A program made the position numbers and the translations under genes. This document shows, piece by piece, positions 51,443-59,428 of a stretch of 64,000 bases of DNA. The notes under the pieces are model-generated. The model was given only the letters and a program-made list of their open reading frames with translations. It was not told the DNA's origin and did no database searches. Position 1 is the first letter of the stretch. Each line of letters starts with the position of its first letter. The DNA is from Kitasatospora herbaricolor (lineage in GTDB: Bacteria > Actinomycetota > Actinomycetes > Streptomycetales > Streptomycetaceae), in assembly GCF_030813695.1 (NCBI RefSeq), contig NZ_JAUSVA010000002.1, positions 1,798,001 to 1,862,000 of the forward strand. Direction: 5' to 3'.

Positions 51443-51495
51443 CTTCACCGATCGATATTTGACACAGTGAAGTATCTGCCGCCAAAGTTACTTCA
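51443..51495. promoter_or_regulatory. Nested TTCA/TGAA inverted repeats in the MFS promoter
   Basis: TGAAGTA (51468-51474) faces TACTTCA (51489-51495), centres 21 bp apart. CTTCAC (51443-51448) faces GTGAAG (51467-51472). TTGACA (51459-51464) between them is a -35 candidate. The region is AT-rich. Likely operators for an unlinked or distant regulator. Confidence 0.5.
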
Positions 51496-51556
51496 GCTAG
51501 TTCACTTTCATTCGCCTGAAGCAACGTCCTCGGGCACACGTACTGGAGGAAGCACC

Positions 51557-53038
51557 GTGAGTGAGGCCCCACAGCCCACCACCGCGGCAGAGAAGCAGAG
51601 CAGTGCCCGGGTACTCCCTGCCCTGATCCTGGCGATGCTGGCGTTCAGCGTGGTGCAGACCGCGGTCGTCCCGATCCTGCCCTCGCTGGCCAAGGAACTG
51701 AACGTCTCCGGTTCCAACATCACCTGGCTGATGACGGCCAACCTGCTCTCGGCCGCCGTCCTCACCCCGCTGCTCGGCCGGTTCGGCGACCTGCGCGGCC
51801 GCAAGCCGATGCTGCTGATCTCGCTGACCGGGCTGGTCGCCGGCTCCGCCCTCGCGGTGAGCACGCACTCCTTCACCTGGCTCGTCGTGGCCCGCGTCCT
51901 GCAGGGCGCCGGCGGTGGCGTGCTGCCGCTCGCGATCAGCATCGTCCGGGACGAGCTGCCCAAGGAGAAGGTCACCGGCGGCGTCGCCGGGATCAGCGCC
52001 TCGATGGGCGTCGGCAGCGGCCTCGGCCTGGTGGCCACCGGCCTGCTGCTGGAGCACTGGAGCTACAAGTCCATCTTCTGGATGGGCCTGGTCTTCGGTC
52101 TGATCGCCGTCGCACTGGTGGCCCTGCGCGTCCCCAAGGACCCGGTCGTCGACACCGAGGGCGGGGCCGACCCGCTCGGCGCGATCACCCTGGCCGGCTG
52201 GCTCTCCGCCCTGCTCGTCGCCGTCAGCCAGGGCAACACCTGGGGCTGGACCTCCAACAAGACCCTCGGCCTGTTCGCCGTCGCCGCCGTGGTCGCCCTG
52301 ATCTGGGGAATCATCGAGGTCAAGGTGAAGCACCCGCTGGTCGACATGTCGATGATGTCCCGCCCGGCCGTCGCCTTCACCAACCTGGCCGGTCTGCTCA
52401 TCGGGTTCGGCATGTACGGCTCCTTCATGGTGATCAGCAACTTCGCCCAGACCCCCGAGCGGCTCACCCACTACGGCTTCACCGCCACCGTGCTGCACGC
52501 CGGTGTGATGCTGCTGCCGTCCGCGGTCGGCAGCATGGTCGCCGCCCCGCTCGGCGCCGTGCTGATCGCCCGTCGAGGACCGCGCCTGCCGCTGGTGCTC
52601 GGCGGTGTCCTCGGCGCCGTCGCGATGTCCTACCTGGCCATGCGGCACAGCCACGAGGGTGACCTCTACACCGCCTCGGCGATCTTCGGTCTGGGCATCG
52701 GCCTCGCCTTCTCCGCGATGCCGGCCTACATCAACGGCGCGGTCCCGGTCGAGCAGAGCGGCATCGCCAACGGCATGAACGCCGTGCTGCGCACCGTCGG
52801 CGGTGCCATCGGCACCGCCGTGATGGCCGCCATCCTGACCGGCGACACCATCCCGCGCCTGCCGGTCGCCCTGCCGACCCTGAACGCCTACCAGCACGCG
52901 TTCTGGACCGCCGCGGCCGTCTGCCTCGTCGCCGGCGCCGTGCCCTTCCTGATCCGCCGGATCAAGCCGGCCGCGCCCGCGGCCGACCTGGCCGACGCAC
53001 CGAACTCCAGCCCCGTGCTGGTCAAGACCGACGCCTGA
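51557..53038 (+). CDS. MFS multidrug exporter (14-TM type)
   Basis: A 493-residue DHA2-like exporter. 'VVQTAVVPILPSLAKELNVS' replaces the usual D1 motif. 'GRFGDLRGRKPML' is motif A, and 'SASMGVGSGLGLVATG' is motif C-like. 'NGMNAVLRTVGGAIGTAVMAA' is the typical TM13-14 stretch. GTG 51557 was chosen because GGAGGA lies 6 nt upstream and the family N-terminus starts there. An unusually AT-rich, repeat-bearing promoter precedes it, so it is probably inducible. Substrate unknown. Confidence 0.9.
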   Translation: MSEAPQPTTAAEKQSSARVLPALILAMLAFSVVQTAVVPILPSLAKELNVSGSNITWLMTANLLSAAVLTPLLGRFGDLRGRKPMLLISLTGLVAGSALAVSTHSFTWLVVARVLQGAGGGVLPLAISIVRDELPKEKVTGGVAGISASMGVGSGLGLVATGLLLEHWSYKSIFWMGLVFGLIAVALVALRVPKDPVVDTEGGADPLGAITLAGWLSALLVAVSQGNTWGWTSNKTLGLFAVAAVVALIWGIIEVKVKHPLVDMSMMSRPAVAFTNLAGLLIGFGMYGSFMVISNFAQTPERLTHYGFTATVLHAGVMLLPSAVGSMVAAPLGAVLIARRGPRLPLVLGGVLGAVAMSYLAMRHSHEGDLYTASAIFGLGIGLAFSAMPAYINGAVPVEQSGIANGMNAVLRTVGGAIGTAVMAAILTGDTIPRLPVALPTLNAYQHAFWTAAAVCLVAGAVPFLIRRIKPAAPAADLADAPNSSPVLVKTDA

Positions 53039-53136
53039 CGAGGCGTCCTCCCCCGGGCCCAGGGACAGGGCGCGGGGGGACCGGGCCACCGGGGATCGAC
53101 GAGGGCATCGCGATCACCCACGGCCCGGCCCGACAC

Positions 53137-53170
53137 GCGGCCCCGCCCGGAACACTCCGGGCGGGGCCGC
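53137..53170. terminator. 15-bp perfect hairpin between MFS and dinB
   Basis: GCGGCCCCGCCCGGA (53137-53151) pairs with 53156-53170 around ACAC. It lies between convergent genes. Confidence 0.8.
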
Positions 53171-53244
53171 TCCGTCGTTCGCACCGCCCCGCCGGGGAAG
53201 CCGTGCCGGCCGCTTCACTCCTGCCGTCCTCACTCCTGCCTCCT

Positions 53245-54672
53245 TCACTCCTGCCGCAGCGGCAGCGGCCGGGCCGGCTCCAGCGCCGGATCGTCCACCA
53301 GGAACGTCCGCACCCGGCCCGGCCCGCTCCACGGCGTCTCGAACCGCACGGTCACCCGCCCGACCCCGCTGCCCTGCACCCACCCCGGCCCGTGCTCGGT
53401 GTGCGTCACGTCCTGCCCGGGCATCCAGCGCCGGACGGCGGGCACCTCGGCGTCCTCCCCGGCCTCCCCCGGCTCACCGGACGCCTCGGCCGGCTGCTCC
53501 CCCGGCGACGACCCGCCCGGCTCCGAGCCGTCCTCCGGCTCCGCCTCCCGCTGCTCGGCCTGCTCCCGCGCCGCCTCCCGCACGGCCTGCGCGAAGAGGT
53601 CCTCCTGGGTGTAGTCCGCCAGCTGCGAGACGCCGACGCCCAGCAGCCGCACCCCGCCGGTGACGTCGACCTGGGCCGCCAGCCGCCGCGCGGTGTCGGT
53701 GATCACCGTCTCGTCGTCGGTCGGGCCGCGCAGCGTCTCGGAGCGCGTCAGGGTCGAGAAGTCGAAGCGCCGTACCTTGAGCACCACCGTGCGGCCGGAG
53801 CGCCCGGCCGCGCGCAGCCGGCCGACGCAGCGCGCCGCCAGCACGTCCACCTCGTGCAGGATCCGGTCGCGGTCGGCCAGGTCCACCTCGAAGGTGTCCT
53901 CCACCGAGACGGACTTGGCGTCCCGGTCGGGCACCACCGGCCGGTCGTCCAGTCCCAGGGCCATCTGGAGCACGCCCGCGCCGTGCGCCCGCCCGAGCAG
54001 CTGCACCAGCTCCGCCTCGCCGGCGTCGGCCAGGTCCGCCACCGTGATCAGACCGGCCCGGCGCAGCACCTGCTCGGTGGCCGGGCCGACGCCCGGCAGC
54101 GCCCGGACCGACATCGGGCCCAGCACCGCCCGCTCCCGGCCGGGCGGGACGAGCACCAGCCCGTCCGGTTTGGCCTGCTCGGAGGCGATCTTCGCCATCA
54201 GCTTGGAGCCCGCCGCGCCGACCGAGGCGGTCAGCCCCGTCCGCCGCTCGATGTCGGCCCGGAGGTCCTCCGCCAGGGCCAGCACCAGGGCCGCGCCGTC
54301 GGAGGCCGCGGTGAGCGCGGGGCCGTACGGACCGGCCGCCAGGTCGACGAAGGCCTCGTCCAGGCTGAGCGGCTCGACCAGCGGCGACAGCTCCCGCAGC
54401 AGGCCCATCACCAGGTCGCTGACCCGGCGGTAGGCCTCGAAGCGGCCGGTCAGGAAGGCCGCGTTCGGGCACAGCCGCCGGGCCTGGGCCATCGGCATCG
54501 CGGAGTGCACGCCGAACTTGCGGGCCTCGTACGAGGCGGTGGAGACCACGCCCCGGCCGCCCAGACCGCCGACGAGCACCGGTTTGCCGCGCAGGCTCGG
54601 CTTGGCCGCCTGCTCCACCGAGGCGAAGAAGGCGTCCATGTCCAGGTGGATGATGCTGGGCAGTGACCGCAC
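53245..54672 (-). CDS. dinB: DNA polymerase IV (Y-family translesion polymerase)
   Basis: A 475-residue Y-family polymerase. Catalytic D11 is in 'IIHLDMDAFFASVE', and D105/E106 in 'PLSLDEAFVD'. 'GRGVVSTASYEARKFGVHSAMP' holds the finger residues (cited as VVSTASYEARKFGV). The HhH region is 'ALPGVGPATEQVLRRAG'. A little-finger domain leads to 'YTQEDLF', which fits the beta-clamp QxxLF motif. An extra C-terminal tail (~390-475) has an acidic low-complexity linker and a 'MPGQDVTHTEHGPGWVQGSGVGRVTVRFE'-type SH3-like fold (cited as GQDVTHTEHGPGWV). GTG 54672 is the only suitable start. Confidence 0.95.
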   Translation of the reverse strand: MRSLPSIIHLDMDAFFASVEQAAKPSLRGKPVLVGGLGGRGVVSTASYEARKFGVHSAMPMAQARRLCPNAAFLTGRFEAYRRVSDLVMGLLRELSPLVEPLSLDEAFVDLAAGPYGPALTAASDGAALVLALAEDLRADIERRTGLTASVGAAGSKLMAKIASEQAKPDGLVLVPPGRERAVLGPMSVRALPGVGPATEQVLRRAGLITVADLADAGEAELVQLLGRAHGAGVLQMALGLDDRPVVPDRDAKSVSVEDTFEVDLADRDRILHEVDVLAARCVGRLRAAGRSGRTVVLKVRRFDFSTLTRSETLRGPTDDETVITDTARRLAAQVDVTGGVRLLGVGVSQLADYTQEDLFAQAVREAAREQAEQREAEPEDGSEPGGSSPGEQPAEASGEPGEAGEDAEVPAVRRWMPGQDVTHTEHGPGWVQGSGVGRVTVRFETPWSGPGRVRTFLVDDPALEPARPLPLRQE

Positions 54673-54802
54673 CTGCCGATCATGCCGCAGAGGTCCGACA
54701 ATCAGGCCTCCGCGCGACCGGCCCGGCGCGCCCGGCCGGTCGCCAGGGCCGGCAGCTCATGGTCACGCCCGCCGGCGCGAGGTCACGTCGCCCGGCGCCC
54801 GG

Positions 54803-55513
54803 TCAGCGCGCCGCGCCCGCGTCCGCGAGCGCGCGCGGGATGCCCTGCTCCTGCGGACCGAGCAGGGCCGGGTCCGGCCGCAGCCAGGCGTTCAGCGCGG
54901 CCTTCCCCGCGCCGGGGATCTCCCGCAGGCCGCCGTAGTACCAGGTGACGTCGTGCCACTCCTGCACCCCGACCGCGTACGCGTCGACGCCCGCGGCCTG
55001 ACAGAGGGCCAGCGCCCTGCGGACGTGGAACTCCTGGCTGACCAGCACCGCCCGGTCGACCCCGAAGATCCGCCGGGCCCTGGTGCAGGAGTCCCAGGTG
55101 TCGAAGCCGGCGTAGTCGCCCACCACCCGGATCTCCGGCACCCCGTGCTCGATCAGGTAGCGCCGCATCGCGTCGGTCTCGTCGTAGCTGGCCCGCCCGT
55201 TGTCGCCGGTCACCAGGATCGCCCGGACCTTCTGCCGCTGGTACAGCTCCAGCGCCGCGTCCAGCCGGTGCGCGAGGTACGGGGACGGCGTGCCGTTCTG
55301 CAGGCCGGCGCCGAACACCACCGCCACGGGGGCCTGCGGCACGCTCGCCACGGTGCGGACCCGCTCCGCCGTGCTGACCCAGAGCCAGGCGCTCGGCGCG
55401 AGCGCCACCACGCACAGCAGGACGAGCAGTTGGAAAGCGCGGCGCTGCCCACGGCGCTGCCGCAGCCAGGCCGGCCCACCGAGTACGACCCGCACGAAGC
55501 GTATGACCCGCAC
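54803..55513 (-). CDS. SanA/YdcF-like (DUF218) membrane-anchored protein
   Basis: A 236-residue protein: one N-terminal TM (~25-45), then a DUF218 domain with 'APVAVVFGAGLQNGTPSPYLAHRLDAALELY' (cited as VVFGAGLQNGTPSPYLAHRL), 'ILVTGDNGRASYDETDAM', 'DYAGFDTWDSCTRARRIFG' and 'LVSQEFHVRRALALCQ'. Strong similarity to E. coli SanA (vancomycin resistance at high temperature) and envelope-biogenesis ElyC-type proteins. Its biochemical role is unknown; linked to envelope barrier function. GTG 55513 follows AAGGAGG. Its gene is separated from the MerR gene by a 17-bp hairpin. Confidence 0.9.
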   Translation of the reverse strand: MRVIRFVRVVLGGPAWLRQRRGQRRAFQLLVLLCVVALAPSAWLWVSTAERVRTVASVPQAPVAVVFGAGLQNGTPSPYLAHRLDAALELYQRQKVRAILVTGDNGRASYDETDAMRRYLIEHGVPEIRVVGDYAGFDTWDSCTRARRIFGVDRAVLVSQEFHVRRALALCQAAGVDAYAVGVQEWHDVTWYYGGLREIPGAGKAALNAWLRPDPALLGPQEQGIPRALADAGAAR

Positions 55514-55548
55514 GACCCCTCCTTGATCGGTTCACCACCGGTGACGAC

Positions 55549-55586
55549 GCGACCGGCCCGGACGGTTCCCCGTCCGGGCCGGTCGC
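55549..55586 (-). terminator. 17-bp perfect hairpin after the MerR gene
   Basis: Positions 55549-55565 and 55570-55586 are exact complements with loop TTCC. It lies downstream of the MerR stop (55713) on the minus strand. Confidence 0.8.
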
Positions 55587-55712
55587 GGTGGTGCGGATCG
55601 CTGATGAGTCGTGGGGTCGCGGGCCCACCCGCCTGCGGCGCCCGACCGATCGGCCCGCCGCGCGGCGGTGGCCTGGGCGGCGCCGTGCGGAAGCGCCGTG
55701 CGGGGCGGCTGG

Positions 55713-56411
55713 TCAGCCGGCGCGGTTGCGCCGCTGGGCGAGCTCGTCCGCCGGGTCCTGGCCGACCAGGGTCTCGCCGGTGTCCGTACGTTCGGCGTGC
55801 AACCGTCCCAGCGAGGACTCCAGTTCCTTCCAGACGGCGCCGACCGCGATGCCGAACACGCCCTGACCGCCCTTCAGCAGGTCGACCACCTGCTGCGGGG
55901 TGCTGCACTCGTAGACCGTCGCGCCGTCGCACATCAGGGTCAGCCCCGCCAGGTCTCCGACCTCGGCGGACTGCAGATGGGTGACCGCCACCCGGATGTT
56001 CTGCAGCGAGACGCCCGCGTCCAGCAGGCGCTTCACGATCTTCAGGGTCAGGATGTCGCGGAAGCTGTAGAGGCGGTGCGTGCTCGCCGGGTACACCGAC
56101 CGCACGCTCGGCTCCAGCAGCCCGGTGCGCGCCCAGTAGTCCAGCTGGCGGTAGGTGATGCCGGCCGCCGCGCAGGCGGTCGGGCCACGGTAGCCGACCA
56201 GCGCGGAGGTGGGGGCGAGTCGTTCGATGTCCGGCTGGCCGCCCTGGACGGCCGGGAAGCGCCCGATCCTGGTCCCGGCCCGGGCCGGCTCGGCGCCGCC
56301 GGGCTCCGCCTGCCGGGCGTCCCAGCCGCGCTCCACCACGGTCCGGCCGGTGCGCTGCACATGCACGGAGCACACGCCACCCACGGCCACGTCATCGCCG
56401 GTGCTGGTCAT
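55713..56411 (-). CDS. MerR-like regulator (mycobacterial Rv1830-type)
   Basis: A 232-residue MerR-fold protein. The HTH is internal (~85-155) after a ~80-residue N-terminal arm: 'GYRGPTACAAAGITYRQLDYWARTGLLEPS' (cited as AAAGITYRQLDYWARTGLL), 'LYSFRDILTLKIVKRLLDAGVSLQNIRVAV' (cited as RDILTLKIVKRLLDAG). A C-terminal domain has 'LTLMCDGATVYECSTPQQVVDLLKGGQGVFGIAV' (cited as VVDLLKGGQGVFGIAV). Position next to the DUF151 nuclease and an FtsR-like MerR mirrors Rv1828-Rv1830 of M. tuberculosis. ATG 56411 follows GGAGG. Probably a core regulator rather than a metal sensor; no metal cysteines are seen. Confidence 0.9.
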   Translation of the reverse strand: MTSTGDDVAVGGVCSVHVQRTGRTVVERGWDARQAEPGGAEPARAGTRIGRFPAVQGGQPDIERLAPTSALVGYRGPTACAAAGITYRQLDYWARTGLLEPSVRSVYPASTHRLYSFRDILTLKIVKRLLDAGVSLQNIRVAVTHLQSAEVGDLAGLTLMCDGATVYECSTPQQVVDLLKGGQGVFGIAVGAVWKELESSLGRLHAERTDTGETLVGQDPADELAQRRNRAG

Positions 56412-56869
56412 GCCTACCTCCGTCCACCTGTGCTGCGGGCAACCCGGCCGCGCGTGACAATCCGCAGCCACTCCTGACGGTAGGCAGTCACCCATGGCCC
56501 GTCAACGATCGCCACGCCGGGCACGCCAAACCGCGTCACTCGGGAGAGTGGTTTTTCGTGCCCCCAGTGTGGGTAAGTGGACGACTTTTGGCAAAACCGC
56601 GACGGCGGGCCCCAGCAGCCGGAACGGCCCACCGGACCAGCTTCGAAGGTCACGACGGGTGCGGCGGCCGATCACCGACCGTAGCGCGGCCGACCGCCGC
56701 GGGTGCGCCGGAGGCTCACAGCGGGTAGAGCGGCCGTTCACGTCGAGGCACGGGGCAGAGCAGCCACCGGCCATCGGCGACCGCACAGGGGCCTGGGGGG
56801 CCGGGCCCCCGGCCGCGGACAGCGAGAAGCCCGTGCGAACCGCACGGGCGGGGAGCCGGCGGGCGGCGC
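56412..56869. other. 458-bp spacer upstream of the MerR gene
   Basis: No gene seen. It holds the hairpin that ends the DUF151 gene (56829-56849) and a second G/C hairpin near 56790-56815. An AT-richer patch at 56545-56600, with GGTTTTTCG and ACTTTTGGCAAAACC, is the likely MerR promoter on the minus strand. Confidence 0.5.
56829..56849 (-). terminator. 9-bp hairpin after the DUF151 gene
   Basis: GCCCGTGCG (56829-56837) pairs with CGCACGGGC (56841-56849), loop AAC, 21 bp past the stop. Confidence 0.65.
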
Positions 56870-57343
56870 CTACTGCTGGCCGCCGCCGAAGTCCTCGGGC
56901 GAGACCTGGTCGAGGAACTCGCGGAACTTCTCGACCTCGTCCTCCTGCTCGTCCGGGATCGCGATGCCCGCCTCGGCGAGCACCTCCTCGCTCCCGTAGA
57001 TCGGGGTCCCGGTCCGCAGGGCGAGGGCTATCGCGTCGGACGGGCGGGCGCTGACCTCGACCCCGCCGGTGAACACCAGTTCGGCGTAGAAGACGCCCTC
57101 GCGGAGGTCGGTGATCCGGACCTCGGTGAGCTGCTGCCCCAGGGCCTCCAGCACGTCCTTGAAGAGGTCGTGCGTCAGCGGGCGCACCGGCGTCATGCCC
57201 TGCTGGGCGAAGGCGATCGCGGTCGCCTCACCCGGACCGATCCAGATCGGCAGGTAGCGGTCGCCCCCGACCTCGCGCAGCAGCACGATGGGCTGGTTCG
57301 ACGGCATCTCCACCCGGACACCCACGACGTCGAGCTCATTCAC
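56870..57343 (-). CDS. Bifunctional nuclease family protein (DUF151)
   Basis: A 157-residue protein: 'NELDVVGVRVEMPSNQPIVLLRE' (cited as NELDVVGVRVEMPSN), 'LPIWIGPGEATAIAFAQQG', 'RPLTHDLFKDVLEALG' and 'ARPSDAIALALRTGTPIYGSEEVL' (cited as ARPSDAIALALRTGTPIY) followed by an acidic C-terminus. These are the DUF151 hallmarks. The family includes BFN1 of plants and Rv1829 of M. tuberculosis; nuclease activity has been reported for some members only. GTG 57343 was preferred to an in-frame start at 57385 because family members begin MNELDVVGVR, and AGGG lies 8 nt upstream. Confidence 0.93.
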   Translation of the reverse strand: MNELDVVGVRVEMPSNQPIVLLREVGGDRYLPIWIGPGEATAIAFAQQGMTPVRPLTHDLFKDVLEALGQQLTEVRITDLREGVFYAELVFTGGVEVSARPSDAIALALRTGTPIYGSEEVLAEAGIAIPDEQEDEVEKFREFLDQVSPEDFGGGQQ

Positions 57344-57445
57344 AGTCGCAACCCTATGGCCCACACCCCGGATATGAAAGCGCAACCAGGACCGGGCTGG
57401 TCACAGCCCTGCGACCGGCCCCGCGAGGCCGCCGTCCGGAGCCGC

Positions 57446-58318
57446 CTAATGACGGGTCCGCATCCCGGCCTGGACCATCGCCGCGTGCAGCCGGACGGAC
57501 AGCGTGGCGAGATCGCGCGCGGTGGCCTCGGCGTGCGCCCGGGTCTGCGGGTTCCGGTGCCGCCGCAGCGGGGCGACCACCTGGTCCACCAGCGCGACCT
57601 CGCGGTCCGCGGCGGCCTTCATGGCGCGCAGGTGGCGCGGTTCGAGTCCGTACCGGCCCAGTTCCGCCACCAGCCGGGCAACCTGCAGGGCCTCGCCGTC
57701 GTACCCGCCGTCCGGCCCCGGCACGACCAGGCCGTACGACTCCCACTCGGCGAGCTCGCGCTCCCCGGCCTCGGCGGCGGCCAGCAGCTCGGCGCGGCCG
57801 AGCCGGACCCCGGAGGCCGCGCCGGAGGCGGCCACCAGCTCGCGGTCGGCCTCCTCCATCGGCCCGGGGCGGGCCTCCGGCGCGGGCAGCGCCGGCGGCG
57901 CCTCCCCCCGCTCGATCGCGTCCAGGTGCTCGCGGATCACTCTCAGCGGCAGGTAGTGGTCGCGCTGCATCCGCAGCACGTACGCCAGCCGCTCGACGTC
58001 GGCGGGGCTGAACTTGCGGTAGCCCGAGGGGGTGCGCTGCGGCTCAACCAGGCCCTCCGCCTCCAGGAACCTGATCTTGGAGATGGTGACCTCGGGAAAG
58101 TCGTCCCGGAGGTGGGCCAGCACCGCGCCGATGCTCAGCAGTTCCTCACCGCGCCGCCGGGGGTCACCGGGGCGGTGGACGGTGCGGACATGCTGCCTGG
58201 GGGCCGCGATCACCCCCCGCACACCCTGCTCCGGCCGCGACTGCGACGGGGGCACCGGCTCCGGGCCGAGGTGTGCGGGGGTGATCGCCCCGAGAGATGT
58301 GGGAGGGTTCGCGCTCAC
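57446..58318 (-). CDS. ftsR: FtsR-like MerR-family regulator
   Basis: A 290-residue MerR-fold regulator orthologous in position and sequence to mycobacterial Rv1828 / corynebacterial FtsR. A disordered ~58-residue N-terminus precedes the HTH ('LLSIGAVLAHLRDDFPEVTISKIRFLEAEGLVEPQRTPSGYRKFSPADVERLAYVLRMQRDHYLPL' in the gene; key words ISKIRFLEAEGLVEP and SGYRKFSPADVERL). A C-terminal winged-helix-like domain has 'ESYGLVVPGPDGGYDGEALQVARLVAEL' (cited as YGLVVPGPDGGYDGEAL). FtsR in Corynebacterium activates ftsZ. GTG 58318 lies 23 bp after the FHA gene, so the two are probably cotranscribed. Confidence 0.88.
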   Translation of the reverse strand: MSANPPTSLGAITPAHLGPEPVPPSQSRPEQGVRGVIAAPRQHVRTVHRPGDPRRRGEELLSIGAVLAHLRDDFPEVTISKIRFLEAEGLVEPQRTPSGYRKFSPADVERLAYVLRMQRDHYLPLRVIREHLDAIERGEAPPALPAPEARPGPMEEADRELVAASGAASGVRLGRAELLAAAEAGERELAEWESYGLVVPGPDGGYDGEALQVARLVAELGRYGLEPRHLRAMKAAADREVALVDQVVAPLRRHRNPQTRAHAEATARDLATLSVRLHAAMVQAGMRTRH

Positions 58319-58341
58319 TCGGGCTCCTGCCGAAGTCGTGG

Positions 58342-59229
58342 TCAGTACCCCCGGTGGTGGCTGGCGAAGAACACCAGCCGGTACTTGCCGATCTGCACCT
58401 CGTCGCCGTTGTTCAAGGACACCTCGTCGATCCGCTCCCGGTTGACGTACGTGCCGTTGAGGCTGCCGACGTCCGCGACGGTGAAACCGCCCCCCGGCGT
58501 CCGGCGGAACTCGACGTGCTTGCGCGACACCGTGACGTCGTCCAGGAAGATGTCACCCTGCGGGTGACGGCCGGCCGTGGTCTTGTCCGAGTCGAGCAGG
58601 AAGCGGCTGCCGGAGTTCGGGCCGCGCTGCACGATCAGCAGGGCGGAGCCCGGCGGCAGCGCGTCGATCGCCGACAGCACCTCGGGCGAGAGCGCGGGCT
58701 GGGTGCCCGTGCCGGCCTGGGTGGCGTTGGGGTCGTAGGACTCGAGACCGGAGATCGAGATGGTCGAGGTGGTCTCCGCGGCGCCCTCGGGGTGCAGGCC
58801 GCCACGCAGCGCGGTGCCGCAGTTGGAACAGAAGCGGGCCGCGACGGGGTTCTGGTTCCCGCACCTGGGGCACGGAGTGGGGCCACCCATGTTCACAGCC
58901 TCCTGGCGCGGCAGACCCGAGGGGTCGTGCCCGGCGTAGGGATCCGGGGCAAACCCTCCACCAGAGGTTGAGGGTCCTGTCGGGAAACCTATGCGCGGGG
59001 CGCCGGAGGGGTCAACCGACGCGCCGTAGCCCGCGGGATTCCCTCCCTGGGGGGCGCCGGCGCCGTCCCTGAACAGCGGCCGGTCGGCCGCGTACTCGAC
59101 TCCCTCGGGAGCGGAGCGCATGCCCGGCAGGGCGGGCTCTTCGTCGGCCCGGCGGTGGCGCGCGGTGGGCGCCTCGACAGCCGCACCACTGCGGTTGTTG
59201 CGGCCGAACAACTTCGAGAAGAAACTCAC
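58342..59229 (-). CDS. GarA/OdhI-like FHA protein with zinc ribbon
   Basis: A 295-residue protein. The N-terminal amphipathic start is SFFSKLFGR, followed by a disordered ~100 residues. A zinc ribbon has C120/C123 and C134/C137. The phospho-switch motif ETTST is at 152-156 and the FHA domain at ~195-288 (G220R221, S235, N258-G-T). Mycobacterial GarA / corynebacterial OdhI, when unphosphorylated at the TT motif, inhibit 2-oxoglutarate dehydrogenase and regulate glutamate enzymes. Kinases PknB/PknG add the phosphate. The zinc ribbon is extra relative to the ~160-residue mycobacterial protein. An ATG at 58890 (M114) with AGGAGG 8 nt upstream could start a short form. Confidence 0.92.
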   Translation of the reverse strand: MSFFSKLFGRNNRSGAAVEAPTARHRRADEEPALPGMRSAPEGVEYAADRPLFRDGAGAPQGGNPAGYGASVDPSGAPRIGFPTGPSTSGGGFAPDPYAGHDPSGLPRQEAVNMGGPTPCPRCGNQNPVAARFCSNCGTALRGGLHPEGAAETTSTISISGLESYDPNATQAGTGTQPALSPEVLSAIDALPPGSALLIVQRGPNSGSRFLLDSDKTTAGRHPQGDIFLDDVTVSRKHVEFRRTPGGGFTVADVGSLNGTYVNRERIDEVSLNNGDEVQIGKYRLVFFASHHRGY

Positions 59230-59428
59230 GGGCGAATCCCCTTGCGTGTGACAGACCCGCCCGCGGGGCAGGGTGAGAACCTCGGACAGGCTGCGAGCCC
59301 GGCTGATCGCCGGGCCGATGGGAGTGGTGCTCCGACAAACAGCGGCACGAACCAGTGTCTCTGACCGCCTTGCGGCAGCCTCCACCGGGGGTTCCCCGCA
59401 GGTGACGGACCGTACGAAAGGCGCCCTG

